Origin: Deltaproteobacteria bacterium
GTDB lineage: Bacteria; Desulfobacterota; B13-G15; RBG-16-54-18
Reading direction: 5' to 3'
Length of the DNA: 64,000 nt
Assembly (NCBI GenBank): GCA_016927065.1
Contig: JAFGNJ010000005.1
Location: forward strand, 62,001 to 126,000
Shown here piece by piece: positions 16,059 to 24,500 of the stretch. How positions within the stretch are numbered: position 1 is the stretch's first letter; every line of letters begins with the position of its first letter. A program made the position numbers and the translations under genes. Under the pieces are notes generated by a model. It was not told the origin of the DNA, ran no database searches, and saw nothing but the letters and a program-made list of their open reading frames with translations.

Positions 16059-18644
16059 GTGAACACACCTGTAAAACCCTTGATCATGGTTGTTGACGAC
16101 AACCCAGATCAACTCAAACTGATGGAACGATTTCTGGCAAGCAGCGGCTATGCGGTCATCACTGCCGATAGCGGCAGCAACGGACTTGGTGTACTGGGCG
16201 AAGTCAAACCAGCTCTTATTCTGCTCGATGTCATGATGCCGGAGATGGATGGGTACGAGGTGTGTTCACGGCTGCAGAAAAACAGCGAGACTGCTTATAT
16301 CCCTGTCATTTTTATAACCGCCTTGGGAGAAGAACAGGACAAGGCCAGGGCCTTCGCTGTCGGCGCAGTTGACTACTTGGTAAAACCCGTCCAAAAGGAA
16401 ACCCTGCTCGAAAAGGTCCATATACATCTCACAACAAATAGCCGGTGGCAGGAACTCAAACAAGGTGTCGCTACCCCTGAGGAAAAGATTGAACCATCCG
16501 ATTTTCCTCACTTCAAGCAATTCTTGTTCGATCAATTAGATATTGATTCCACAAAGAAAGATCAAGTCACTGCTACGCCACCCTCCCATATCTATTCCAT
16601 GGCCCGTCACCTGGGGATCAGCAACAGCCAGATGGCCAAATATATCGCTGACTTTCTCAAGCTCCCCTATTACTCCCAAATCAACCCGTATGATGTCAAA
16701 TTGGGGGTCCTCCCCAGGCCTTTTTGCAAGACAAACCTCGTCGTTGCCCTCGGCAATGGAACAGAAAGAAACACCTTTGCACTGAGCAATCCCTTTAACT
16801 TGGAAACCCTGGATAATCTAAGAAAAATAAGCGGAGAGGATAAGGCCCTTAAGCTCGCCGTAACCGAACCCGAACATATCGAATTATTATTTCAGTATGA
16901 GTCAGACCTTGGTGCCGAGCAACCGACTAAAAAAGTCGTTATGGGTGGGAGCGTACAAGAAATCGAAGGGCCCACCCGGCAATTCCCCGTCGAAGAGCCA
17001 ATTGAACAAATATCGGAGGCAGATATTAAAAAACACCCTGTTGTGTATATTGCCAATACTATGATCAACAAGGCAGTTGCCGAACGGGCCAGCGACATCC
17101 ATGTTGAACCCAAGGAGGAGGAAACAGTCATCCGCTTCCGGGTTGACGGGGATTTGAAGGATTCATTTGCCCTGAAGAAGAACACCGGCGTTATGCTCAT
17201 TTCCCGACTCAAGGTCCTCGGCGGCCTTGACCTGGCTGAAAGACGGAAACCGCAGGATGGCTCTTTTGCGGCAACCATTAATAATAAGACCTTCAAGTTG
17301 AGGTTGGCTACCACGTCCACGCCGTACGGTGAAAGTCTCATTATTCGCTTGTTGGAACCGAGCGCCAAACCAAAAGACCTGAGTGAACTCGGCATGATGG
17401 ACAAACAAGTTAGCACCATGGCTGATTTTGCCAATCGAACCCATGGCGTTATCCTGATGGTCGGGCCCACCGGGTCGGGGAAGACAACGACCATCTACAG
17501 CTTCCTATCCCATATCGATTGCCAAACACGAAGCTTAATGTCCGTGGAAGACCCCGTAGAATACAATATAGCCTATGCCAATCAGCAGCAGGTAAACGAA
17601 AAGGCCGGGATTACCTTTGAATCCCTCCTCAAATCAGCAGTGAGGCAGGACCCCGACGTATTATTCTTGGGAGAGGTCAGAGACCCCTATTCCGCCAAGA
17701 TGTCGATAGACTTTGCCAGCACCGGTCACCTGACCGTCACGACGTTGCATACGTCCAATGCAACCACTGCCATCTTCCGCCTTGAGAGGCTGGGGCTTGA
17801 CCGGGGGACGATGGCGGACACCCTCATCGGGGTTGTCGCCCAGAGGTTATTGAAAAAGCTTTGCCCCCATTGCAAGCAGGTAGCGCAGATCTCACCGGAA
17901 GAAAGAGCAATGCTTGCACCATTTACGGATGAAGTTCCGTCCCAAGTTGCGCATCCTGTCGGATGTCCAAAGTGCAACAACACCGGTTACTTTGGCAGAG
18001 AAGGAATATATGAGATCATAAAATTTGATCATCAAATCTCTGATATGGTCCGTTCAGGCATGCCTATATCTGAGATAAGAAATTTTATCAGAGACAGGGG
18101 GGATTTTCTTATTAGCACCCATGTAGTGGAAAAGGCAAAAAAACTCCTGTTCGCTCCCAAGGATATTTATGAGCAAGTGCTGGTGGAGGAATTGGCATTT
18201 GAAGAAAAGAAACCTCAAAAGGAAGACCCCAAAAAGGAAAGTCATCACATACCCATCGAGGAAAAGGAGATAAAGGATCGGATATCGATCCTCGTTGTCG
18301 AGGACGATGCAGATTCTCGGAAGTTGGTAACCCGTTTCCTGGAAAATCACGGTTACGCCGTGACCCCTGCAGAAGATGGCGTCAGCGCCCTTCTTCAGCT
18401 AGGCAAAGGTACCTTTGACCTGATCATCTCGGATGTAAACATGCCTAACCTGAACGGCTTTAAATTACTGGAGATGAAGGGGCAAAAGGGGATTGAAACG
18501 CCTGTGATATTCCTGACATCCCGGTCCGATCCGGAAGACATGAACAGGGGATTAGGGCTTGGTGCGGTGGACTATATCACCAAACCGACCAAGAAGGATA
18601 TCTTGCTGGCAAAAGTCAAAGCAGTTCTTGAAAAAAGACAATAA
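16059..18644 (+). CDS. Type II/IV secretion (PilB/GspE-like) ATPase flanked by two receiver domains
   Basis: An 861-residue protein with the order REC, GspE/PilB ATPase, REC. The first receiver (about 8-125) has its acceptor in LILLDVMMPEMDG. A winged-helix-like N-terminal ATPase region follows, then GPTGSGKTTT (Walker A, from residue 469), the aspartate box, LFLGEVRDP (Walker B), the histidine box TTLHTSN, and the zinc-binding pair CPHC (about 605) and CPKC (about 637). The second receiver (about 742-858) has its acceptor in LIISDVNMPNLNG. GTG at 16059 with GAGG upstream is preferred; a TTG at 16002 would add 19 residues. Such ATPases power pilin polymerisation. Receivers at both ends are unusual and imply phosphorylation control. 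Confidence 0.9.
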   Translation: MNTPVKPLIMVVDDNPDQLKLMERFLASSGYAVITADSGSNGLGVLGEVKPALILLDVMMPEMDGYEVCSRLQKNSETAYIPVIFITALGEEQDKARAFAVGAVDYLVKPVQKETLLEKVHIHLTTNSRWQELKQGVATPEEKIEPSDFPHFKQFLFDQLDIDSTKKDQVTATPPSHIYSMARHLGISNSQMAKYIADFLKLPYYSQINPYDVKLGVLPRPFCKTNLVVALGNGTERNTFALSNPFNLETLDNLRKISGEDKALKLAVTEPEHIELLFQYESDLGAEQPTKKVVMGGSVQEIEGPTRQFPVEEPIEQISEADIKKHPVVYIANTMINKAVAERASDIHVEPKEEETVIRFRVDGDLKDSFALKKNTGVMLISRLKVLGGLDLAERRKPQDGSFAATINNKTFKLRLATTSTPYGESLIIRLLEPSAKPKDLSELGMMDKQVSTMADFANRTHGVILMVGPTGSGKTTTIYSFLSHIDCQTRSLMSVEDPVEYNIAYANQQQVNEKAGITFESLLKSAVRQDPDVLFLGEVRDPYSAKMSIDFASTGHLTVTTLHTSNATTAIFRLERLGLDRGTMADTLIGVVAQRLLKKLCPHCKQVAQISPEERAMLAPFTDEVPSQVAHPVGCPKCNNTGYFGREGIYEIIKFDHQISDMVRSGMPISEIRNFIRDRGDFLISTHVVEKAKKLLFAPKDIYEQVLVEELAFEEKKPQKEDPKKESHHIPIEEKEIKDRISILVVEDDADSRKLVTRFLENHGYAVTPAEDGVSALLQLGKGTFDLIISDVNMPNLNGFKLLEMKGQKGIETPVIFLTSRSDPEDMNRGLGLGAVDYITKPTKKDILLAKVKAVLEKRQ

Positions 18645-18659
18645 GAGGAAAACAGCATC

Positions 18660-19175
18660 ATGACTGATGAACCAAAGATAAACACTGTGTGCAAAGGGTG
18701 TGGGAAGTTACTCAGCCCGGACGAGCAAGGCTCTGAATATTGTAGCAGTTGTATGATCGAACGGGCAGAGGAATATGTCCCCGAAGCGCCGGAAAAATCA
18801 CCAATAAAACGGGAAAAGAAGAGCAAGGCATGGGTGATAGTACAAGTGGCGATCATCGTGATCGGCCTCGCCGTCATGGCTTTACAAACCCCCCGCTTAA
18901 TTGCCGCTTTACACGAGGGGCAACCGCTCAGAGAAGGCACCTATGCAACCGATACAGAGACCGATCAGTGTATCAAGAACCTCTGGCACATATCAAAACT
19001 CCTCCAAGAAGGACAATTGCATACGAACGGCATAGTCTGTCCCCTCAGCAACAAGCCGTATGAAATACGAGATACAGGGGAAGAGATCGTGGTGAGCTGT
19101 CCCAATCCGGAGCTTCATGGATTGAAGCAAATCCAGGTAAGCAAAAGACATCCTGTACCTAAGGTCAGCAAATGA
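18660..19175 (+). CDS. Zinc-ribbon membrane protein of the pilus-like locus
   Basis: A 171-residue protein of unknown function. The N-terminus has four cysteines (CKGCGKLL...YCSSC) arranged as a zinc ribbon at about residues 12-36. A single membrane helix follows at about 58-77 ([18 protein letters not shown]). The C-terminal region carries [24 protein letters not shown] and [11 protein letters not shown], a block resembling the variable part of minor pilins. It overlaps the downstream pilin gene by four bases (ATGA) and so is translationally coupled to it. It is possibly a pilin partner or membrane anchor; no family name is known to me. Confidence 0.7.
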   Translation: MTDEPKINTVCKGCGKLLSPDEQGSEYCSSCMIERAEEYVPEAPEKSPIKREKKSKAWVIVQVAIIVIGLAVMALQTPRLIAALHEGQPLREGTYATDTETDQCIKNLWHISKLLQEGQLHTNGIVCPLSNKPYEIRDTGEEIVVSCPNPELHGLKQIQVSKRHPVPKVSK

Positions 19176-19687
19176 AACGGCATGCAAAAAACAAGGGATT
19201 TACCCTCATAGAACTCATGTTGGTTGTAACCATTGCCGGTGTTTTGGCCTCAATTGCCATCCCTTCGTATCTCAATTACGTCCAGAAGGCGCGGGCAACA
19301 CAATGCCATGTAGACAGGGGTGAAGTACAGAATATCATCGTCCAATATTACCATGACCATTCCGATACCGAACTTCAAAGCCTGCAACAGTTGGTCGATG
19401 AAGGATACCTGCACAGCGCGTCTAATTGTCCTTTGGGAGGAGAGTATGTATTGATCCCACCAGAACTCGTTGGTTCCGAATATCCGGTTGTGGCATGTTC
19501 CCTTCACTATCTGCCGGAAATGGTATCACAGGAGGAATCTGAAACACCACAGGAACCAGCAACACCTGAAGAGTCAGATATCACAGAACACCCCCAAACG
19601 CCGGAAGAACCAGAACAAACAGAAGAGCCGGTAGACTCCGGCAAGAAAGACAAAGAAAAGAAGCAAAAAAAGGAAAAAAAGAAGTAA
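19172..19687 (+). CDS. Type IV pilin-like protein with prepilin signal
   Basis: A 171-residue type IV pilin or pseudopilin. MKRHAKNKG is a short basic leader, cleavage by prepilin peptidase is expected at G-FTLIE, and E5 of the mature form is present, followed by the hydrophobic helix [20 protein letters not shown]. Two cysteines lie in the globular part. The last 55 residues are unusual: a glutamate/proline/threonine-rich stretch (about 115-155), then a run of lysines ([14 protein letters not shown]). Its gene is coupled to the zinc-ribbon gene and lies downstream of the receiver-controlled ATPase, its probable motor. Confidence 0.9.
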   Translation: MKRHAKNKGFTLIELMLVVTIAGVLASIAIPSYLNYVQKARATQCHVDRGEVQNIIVQYYHDHSDTELQSLQQLVDEGYLHSASNCPLGGEYVLIPPELVGSEYPVVACSLHYLPEMVSQEESETPQEPATPEESDITEHPQTPEEPEQTEEPVDSGKKDKEKKQKKEKKK

Positions 19688-19837
19688 AAAGCTCTAAATA
19701 TTCCTGGCAAGTTTGAGGTCCACATTTAAAGATAAGGGGGGGGCAAGAACCAACGGGTGTGGAGTGTCTTGTTATACGTACCACTATTCATGGGCATTCC
19801 CTTTCTCGCTCTTATCTCCATATACACCACGGGCGAG

Positions 19838-20686
19838 CTACTGTTTCATTCTCCACCTAATTGATCGTATCGATTTAAGCTGCGCCTTGAGAGGAGACTC
19901 CTTTTTATACACGTAGTCGCCGATACGGCGCATGCGCTCCAATTCTTCCTCACTCATAGGACCGCGCTCCAAGGCAGTAAGATCTTCCTTAAGCTGCTTC
20001 ATGCTGTTCGGGCCACAAACCGCTACATGTACGCAAGGATGAGAGAGCACAAAGCGGTAGCAATCGGCCGCAGTAGGAGGGAATTCATCCGGTGGCATAT
20101 TGGCCGGGTTGAGCAAACTCCCCCACCGGGTGTTAGTGAAGGAGACGATGCCGGGACCGCCTGCCTTCGGAAGACTATTGAAAACCTCTGTTTCAGCCCC
20201 CCGGTGCGCTGCATTGTACCGAACATGAAAGATATCAAACTGCTTCTCCTGCTCAAGTCTTGGGAAGAGGAGGCGATGGTGACTCGATATGGCCAAAGCA
20301 CGAATAACCCCATCATCCTTGAGCGTATCGGCATGTTCGACGAGCCGTGACCTGGGCCCTTGAGGATATCCCCCCATTCCCAGCAAGAGGACATCGATAT
20401 AATCGACGCCCAAACGCTTCATGCTTTTGTATACAACCCTGTTCATGGAAGGCACGGTACGGGCCATGGTCTACACTACAATAATAAGACCATCTCGATT
20501 TTTGCGAGCTACCCTTTTAATACCCTCGGCCATCCTTCGGGTCCGCAATGCCCCCCAGTAGAGATAATTCACGCCGTGGGCCACTGCCTCCTCGACCATG
20601 GCCTCGTCCGTACCATAGCTTGAGGCAATGCCAAGGCGAGTGACGGAAAACCCGGTCCGGCCCAGCTTGATCCTCTCAAACAACAT
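19838..20686 (-). pseudogene. Aldo/keto reductase interrupted by an in-frame amber codon
   Basis: Two open stretches in the same frame, 20686-20471 and 20470-19838, together encode one aldo/keto reductase family oxidoreductase. The first begins MLFERIKLGRTGFSVTRLG and ends DGLIIVV, then TAG at 20473-20471, then TMARTVPSMNRVVYKSMKRL and LGVDYIDVLLLG. No bases are missing, so a single substitution (for example CAG to TAG) explains the stop. A second ATG three bases after the stop could restart translation of the C-terminal 209 residues, but these lack the first strand and helix of the barrel. Readthrough is possible but there is no evidence for it. Confidence 0.82.
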
Positions 20687-20803
20687 AACTTCCCTTTCTA
20701 AATTACTATGGGTGGTTTTGCGGATAGCGCGGTGAGTGTAAGCGTATGAAGACCCGGACCGAGACGTCTATCCCGAAAGGGGGCTTCTTGGGCCATACAT
20801 ACC

Positions 20804-20947
20804 ATGGCACAAAAACAAACAAAAAGACTTATTATCAAAACAGACATCGTGTTCCGAATATGCCTTTGCGTCATTCTCGGCTTACTTCTCATGCTTTTTG
20901 CTGTCAACTGTTTCAGGGGAAGTGCTTCTCATCTCCCGTTACCTTGA
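20804..20947 (+). CDS. Possible small single-helix membrane protein (47 aa)
   Basis: An open frame from ATG at 20804 in the roughly 300-base gap between the aldo/keto reductase and the amidohydrolase. It begins MAQKQTKRLIIKTDIVF, then a hydrophobic stretch of about 20 residues (RICLCVILGLLLMLFAV), and ends ASHLPLP. The basic head followed by one helix suits a small inner-membrane protein. There is no clear ribosome binding site and I know of no homologue, so it may be chance. Nothing else is seen in this gap. Confidence 0.28.
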   Translation: MAQKQTKRLIIKTDIVFRICLCVILGLLLMLFAVNCFRGSASHLPLP

Positions 20948-20987
20948 GTAATGATGGGGCAACGCTAGTCTCAATGTAAAAACTAAT

Positions 20988-21926
20988 TTACCTACAATGA
21001 TCTGGGAGTCTATATTCATCCAGCCTCCACATCCGCTCTGCATTGCCGTGCGCAAGGGCATGAGCGATGTTTGATGGAAGCTCATGCAAGGCATCTTGCC
21101 ATAGTTTCACAACGTGTTTATATTGCACGTCCCAATGATATCTCCACACATTATCTATGGCAAAAATAAATCTTTTCGGATAAGCGGTTATCAATTCTTT
21201 CCATTCAGGTTTCAGCATCAGTGTTTCCTCGTCAAACATTTGTGTCCAAGGCTGATTAGATCCGGCACCCTGTATAGGGTTGCAGCAGGATGTCATAAAA
21301 TAGATACGGTCACTTTCCTCAAGCAGTTCACTCATCATCGTATCATTCATCTGCGCCATATGGATCAGCACTATGGGGTGTTTTGCCTGTCTTGATAATG
21401 ACCATAACTCTTTGAGTTCTCGTTTAAATCTCATTAATTCTTGCAGTTCAGTTGCAGATCTTTCACGTTCTATACGGGACATAAAGGCCGCATACTCGAT
21501 GTGAGCCACAAGCGGCCAGCCTTTTGCCTTCGCAGCATTATACGCTGCCTCAACTTGAGGATCCTTTGGACACACAAGTACCTCACCTGCGATGACCTCA
21601 CCCGCTTGATTCCTCTTTGCAGCATGATAGAGTAGAACCTCTCCAAGAGCACCAAAGCAGTTGCTTGTAACATGTTGATGAAGATTTTCGTAATACTGAG
21701 GATCGTTATTGATGTAAGCCTGTCCTTTGGTTCGAATCGCAGGTATTATGAGGCCCGGTACATTTGCGGCGGTAAAATCCAGGATGTCACGATGTGTCCG
21801 CATACCGCGGGGCGCAAGTATGGTACGCTTTACTCCTGACTTAGACATTCTCCTGGTGATCAGGCTCAGGTCAGTCAAGTGTTCATCCACCTGACTATGG
21901 GCATCAACAAAATAAAGGTCGTCCAT
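20988..21926 (-). CDS. Amidohydrolase family (TIM-barrel) protein
   Basis: A 312-residue protein of the amidohydrolase-2 type. VDAHSQVDEHL takes the place of the usual DxHxH metal motif (the second histidine is not in the standard position). AHIEYA and IVLIHMAQMND match later metal-ligand strands, and FAIDNVW supplies the terminal aspartate region. HGNAERMWRL is the common C-terminal HxNAxRLL signature of the family. The substrate is unknown. A large imperfect palindrome (21938-22003) sits just upstream of its start. It stands at the edge of the attC-bearing region and may not be part of it. Confidence 0.75.
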   Translation of the reverse strand: MDDLYFVDAHSQVDEHLTDLSLITRRMSKSGVKRTILAPRGMRTHRDILDFTAANVPGLIIPAIRTKGQAYINNDPQYYENLHQHVTSNCFGALGEVLLYHAAKRNQAGEVIAGEVLVCPKDPQVEAAYNAAKAKGWPLVAHIEYAAFMSRIERERSATELQELMRFKRELKELWSLSRQAKHPIVLIHMAQMNDTMMSELLEESDRIYFMTSCCNPIQGAGSNQPWTQMFDEETLMLKPEWKELITAYPKRFIFAIDNVWRYHWDVQYKHVVKLWQDALHELPSNIAHALAHGNAERMWRLDEYRLPDHCR

Positions 21927-21937
21927 TATCCTTTAGG

Positions 21938-22003
21938 GTAACGTTCAGCTTGAAGGACGTGGGCGGAGCACATAGCGTAATAAACGTCCTTCTCAAACAT
22001 TAC
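21938..22003. repeat. Imperfect palindrome upstream of the amidohydrolase gene
   Basis: GAAGGACGT (21952-21960) pairs with ACGTCCTTC (21984-21992), and the outer flanks GTAAC and ATTAC extend the dyad imperfectly. It could be an operator for the amidohydrolase gene or a degraded attC-like element at the end of the cassette region. Confidence 0.4.
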
Positions 22004-22081
22004 TCCACCCCCTTCTGCAAAAATTTTTGTAAGTTTGTTAATCTGTTTATCTTGGGACCGAAGGTTTATAAAGTTCCTGAT

Positions 22082-22120
22082 CAGCCGCGCTTTTCGTCGG
22101 CTGCATTAGCCTTGTTAGGG
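22082..22120 (-). repeat. Partial attC site of the methyltransferase cassette
   Basis: On the minus strand CCCTAACAAGG (R''-like box) is followed by a stem CAGCCG-acgaaaagcg-CGGCTG, the typical attC core. The matching R' box is not recognisable, so the site looks decayed. It begins four bases after the methyltransferase stop codon, where a cassette attC is expected. Confidence 0.55.
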
Positions 22121-22123
22121 CTG

Positions 22124-22779
22124 CTATTTTAAGCTTGGCTTTTTTGCAAATGCATAAGCCCTTCGGCTTTCGTACTCCACTTCGGGATATGGTTCTCTCT
22201 CGATTATCTCTATCTTCTCAAATCCAACCTTCTTTAGACAACGAGAAATAAAATCTGTAGTGAAGAGCATGAAATCTATATCGATTTTTTTGCCGAGGAA
22301 CTCTTCTATGCAGATTGTATCCTCGCCAATATGGTATGTAAAGAGGAATAATCCGCCTAACTATAATACACAAAATACTTCACCAAAGAACATTTCTACC
22401 TGTTCTTCTGTGAAGTGAACAATAGCATAGAAGGCCACAACATCGGCTATCGAGCCGTTTCAAATTCGAGTTCAAGAATATTTCCCTTTCGGAAGTGTAT
22501 CTCCGGATGAATTAATCTTGCCTGTTCTAGTATTTTTTCTGATAGATCCAGCCCAGAGATTTCAACGCCAAGATCCTTCAGGTATTTTGTAGTTTGACCG
22601 GGACCGCAGCCGAAATCCCAGACCGGCCTTCTGTCCCCGATCTCTTGAGAAAATCTGTGGAGTATTTCTTGGTCCTTCGTTTTCTTTTCGTGTTCACCAG
22701 CAAATGCCTCCGCATATTCCTTCGCTACCGTATCGTACGCCCTTGCAATTTTATTTAATTCCTGTCCCATAATACTCAT
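22124..22779 (-). pseudogene. SAM-dependent class I methyltransferase, frameshifted
   Basis: The first 110 residues read MSIMGQELNKIARAYDTVAKEY... with VWDFGCGPGQTTKYL, the SAM-binding motif I, and ISGLDLSEKILEQA. The frame then stops at about 22447. A one-base shift there opens a continuation: IADVVAFYAIVHFTEEQVE, then a TAG after FGEVFCVL, then LGGLFLFTYHIGED and, to the natural end, KKVGFEKIEIIEREPYPEVEY. At least two lesions separate it from a functional gene. Its neighbours are cassette genes with attC-like sites on either side. Confidence 0.82.
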
Positions 22780-22781
22780 AG

Positions 22782-22841
22782 CACTAATGCCGAAAACCAG
22801 CCGCGCGGCCTTTTGTGTTGGTTGAATTTGCCTTATGAGCC
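22782..22841 (-). repeat. Degenerate attC-like site
   Basis: Lies immediately downstream of the unknown gene at 22846-23385. Outer boxes GCTCATAAGGC and GGCATTAGTGC, with inner arms AACCA and TGGTT around GGCCGCGCGGC, form an imperfect dyad of attC type. The boxes depart from the RYYYAAC/GTTRRRY consensus, so it is called with caution. Confidence 0.42.
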
Positions 22842-22845
22842 GCTC

Positions 22846-23385
22846 TCATCTCTCCCTTGTATTCTCAAGTAATTCATTAAGCCGAATAAAAAATTCATTT
22901 CGTATCTTTTCAATATGCAACGCTTCTTGAAAATCAATTATTGCCGTATCTTCATACTTAAACCGATCTGGTTCCACTTGCAGCGCATAAGAATTTACCT
23001 GTCTCTCCCAAAACCATTCTGCACAACAGAATTGGACGTTATCCGGATCGATAGCCGGGATTTCCTTTAATGCTTCAAAGAGCTTTCTTCCCGCCAGACT
23101 ATTCTCAATGCAGAAGGCAATGTATGCAATCCTGTACTCCACTTTGTCAATGCTACCTTTTGCCGGCAAGGGATCAAAGTTATGAGAATCCTTTTGACCG
23201 TTGTAGACAAAATGACCATAACAGCTTTGCAGAGTGAAGCAATAAGGCAATTCGTTGAACCCTTTGATAAGATCTATAATAGGCAAGTCAATCATATCAT
23301 CAGTAAGAGCGCGCAGTATTTTCTTTTTTTGCGCTTGATAATGCGGATTTTCCGTTAATTCTTTCAGTTCAGTAAAGGTTTCCAA
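22846..23385 (-). CDS. Cassette-encoded protein of unknown function (179 aa)
   Basis: I do not recognise this protein. It is soluble, without signal peptide or membrane helices, and moderately rich in aromatic residues (FTLQSCYGHFVYNGQK, FCCAEWFWERQVNSYAL). Two cysteines adjoin in QFCCAEW. It is a single-gene unit on the minus strand, with an attC-like element after its stop and a hairpin (23399-23429) before its start, as expected for a mobile cassette gene. Confidence 0.6.
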   Translation of the reverse strand: METFTELKELTENPHYQAQKKKILRALTDDMIDLPIIDLIKGFNELPYCFTLQSCYGHFVYNGQKDSHNFDPLPAKGSIDKVEYRIAYIAFCIENSLAGRKLFEALKEIPAIDPDNVQFCCAEWFWERQVNSYALQVEPDRFKYEDTAIIDFQEALHIEKIRNEFFIRLNELLENTRER

Positions 23386-23398
23386 TGTGCTGTCCCTG

Positions 23399-23429
23399 AT
23401 ACTAAATAAGGGAAAGCCCCATTTAGTAT
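23399..23429. repeat. Hairpin between two cassette genes
   Basis: ATACTAAAT (23399-23407) and ATTTAGTAT (23421-23429) are perfect inverted arms around a 13-base spacer whose AGGG and CCCC can extend the stem. It follows the stop codon of the small membrane protein gene (23440). There is no T-run, so a plain terminator is less likely than a degraded recombination site. Confidence 0.45.
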
Positions 23430-23439
23430 GAAGTTTAGG

Positions 23440-23847
23440 TTAAAGATTGCTTTTAAATTCCTGCATAGAAAGTTTTTCAGGTATTGACTTTTTATGCAAA
23501 AAAATGGGGTGGGGGATTGTATTATAGGTATGTACCAATGATAAATAATTTTGCTTCCTTGATCTGAAATGCTCTTTTGCTTCATCCATCCTCAATAATA
23601 AAGCATCCCCTTGCTCTATGAGAGAGATGGTTCTTTGGTCTTTGCGGTTCTCATTTTTTAAGAAGGATATTTGATCTTGGATTTGCTCTCCTTTCACTAA
23701 AAAATCATCTATCATCATCAATTCATCTTCCACTATCTGGAACTGTTTATATACGGATAGTTTTCTATTATATAATCCATTATCCCTAATAATAAGAACT
23801 ACGATCAAGAGTATTAAAAAGCCAATAAAGATTGAAAGTTTTTTCAT
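23440..23847 (-). CDS. Small cassette-encoded membrane protein
   Basis: A 135-residue protein starting MKKLSIFIGFLILLIVVLIIRDNG, a single N-terminal membrane helix or uncleaved signal anchor. The rest is charged and probably helical or coiled-coil (QFQIVEDELMMIDDFLVKGEQIQDQISFLKNENRKDQRTI). Its function is unknown. The ATG at 23847 is chosen because a longer frame upstream would run through the attC site at 23856-23921, which is not expected to be coding. Confidence 0.6.
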   Translation of the reverse strand: MKKLSIFIGFLILLIVVLIIRDNGLYNRKLSVYKQFQIVEDELMMIDDFLVKGEQIQDQISFLKNENRKDQRTISLIEQGDALLLRMDEAKEHFRSRKQNYLSLVHTYNTIPHPIFLHKKSIPEKLSMQEFKSNL

Positions 23848-23855
23848 AAGTAAGA

Positions 23856-23921
23856 ACCTAACACCCAGTTTCACAGGACGCGGCGACCTATCAGCGTTCC
23901 TGTGCAAACTGATGTTAGAGC
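23856..23921 (-). repeat. attC recombination site (integron cassette)
   Basis: About 66 bases on the minus strand begin with CTCTAAC (R'') and end with GTTAGGT (R'), both matching the attC consensus. Inside, CAGTTTGCACAGGAACG and CGTCCTGTGAAACTG form the characteristic imperfect stem with an unpaired base. It lies 50 bases after the stop of the nuclease-like gene 23972-24463, the normal position in a cassette. Confidence 0.82.
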
Positions 23922-23971
23922 AGGCCCTCATTCCTTCATGCCATTGTTCACCATAGAAAAGACTATAAGTA

Positions 23972-24463
23972 TTACCAGGACCAATTTGTTTCTTGAAAAT
24001 TGATTTTAATGTGTTTCACCAATGGATCTGATATATACTTCTCCTGATATTTGGGTCCCATTTTCCAATCGTCTATAGCTTTCCCACTGCGGCGATAATT
24101 AGCGTCGTAGTTTTCAAGACTCGTCAGATATATGTCAGCCTGATCCGTCGCCTCAACGTAGACAGCTAGCCAAGGCTCACAGGCGAAGGTTTCACAGGCA
24201 GCTATTGTTTTCTGGCGGTCATCTTTGCCCTTCTGGTATGAAAAGATATTTACAGACGATTCCTCCTTACCAATAGTACGAGTTCTGGATTTGACTGTGA
24301 TGCCAAGACGGCGACGAGTAGAAGGGCTATAGGCCACGATATCAATTCCGGTATGATCTACTATCGCTACTTCCCAGCCTGAACGTGAGAGCCAATTGCA
24401 TATAATCAACTCACCACAATCTCCGATGATCTTTTGATGTCGCGTACTTTTTAGGATACCCAT
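23972..24463 (-). CDS. PD-(D/E)XK nuclease-like protein, cassette-encoded
   Basis: A 163-residue protein with the sequence order of the PD-(D/E)XK nuclease core: an N-terminal helix with a glutamate (IIGDCGELIICNWLSRSG), then HTGIDIVAYSP and RRLGITVKSRTR, where D, then T-V-K (in place of E-x-K), would form the active site. The glutamate of the E-x-K pair is replaced, so catalysis needs testing. It is followed by a good attC site. The neighbouring upstream gene encodes a different protein of the same fold. Defence or plasmid-maintenance roles are common for cassette genes, but none is shown here. Confidence 0.6.
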   Translation of the reverse strand: MGILKSTRHQKIIGDCGELIICNWLSRSGWEVAIVDHTGIDIVAYSPSTRRRLGITVKSRTRTIGKEESSVNIFSYQKGKDDRQKTIAACETFACEPWLAVYVEATDQADIYLTSLENYDANYRRSGKAIDDWKMGPKYQEKYISDPLVKHIKINFQETNWSW

Positions 24464-24478
24464 TAGGAAATTCCCATC

Positions 24479-24500
24479 CGCCTGCAGGCGCTAGTTAGAG
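24479..24500 (-). repeat. Vestigial attC site
   Basis: CTCTAAC (R''-like, containing the stop codon of the upstream gene) followed by the perfect palindrome CGCCTGCAGGCG. The second half with the R' box is absent, and the next gene starts 16 bases beyond. It is probably a deleted or fused cassette junction. Confidence 0.45.

Noticed and set aside
20698-20907. 69-codon minus-strand frame with a hydrophobic stretch
   Set aside because: Its signal-like part is the complement of other sequence with no ribosome binding site; the opposite-strand 47-codon frame is the better, though still weak, candidate.
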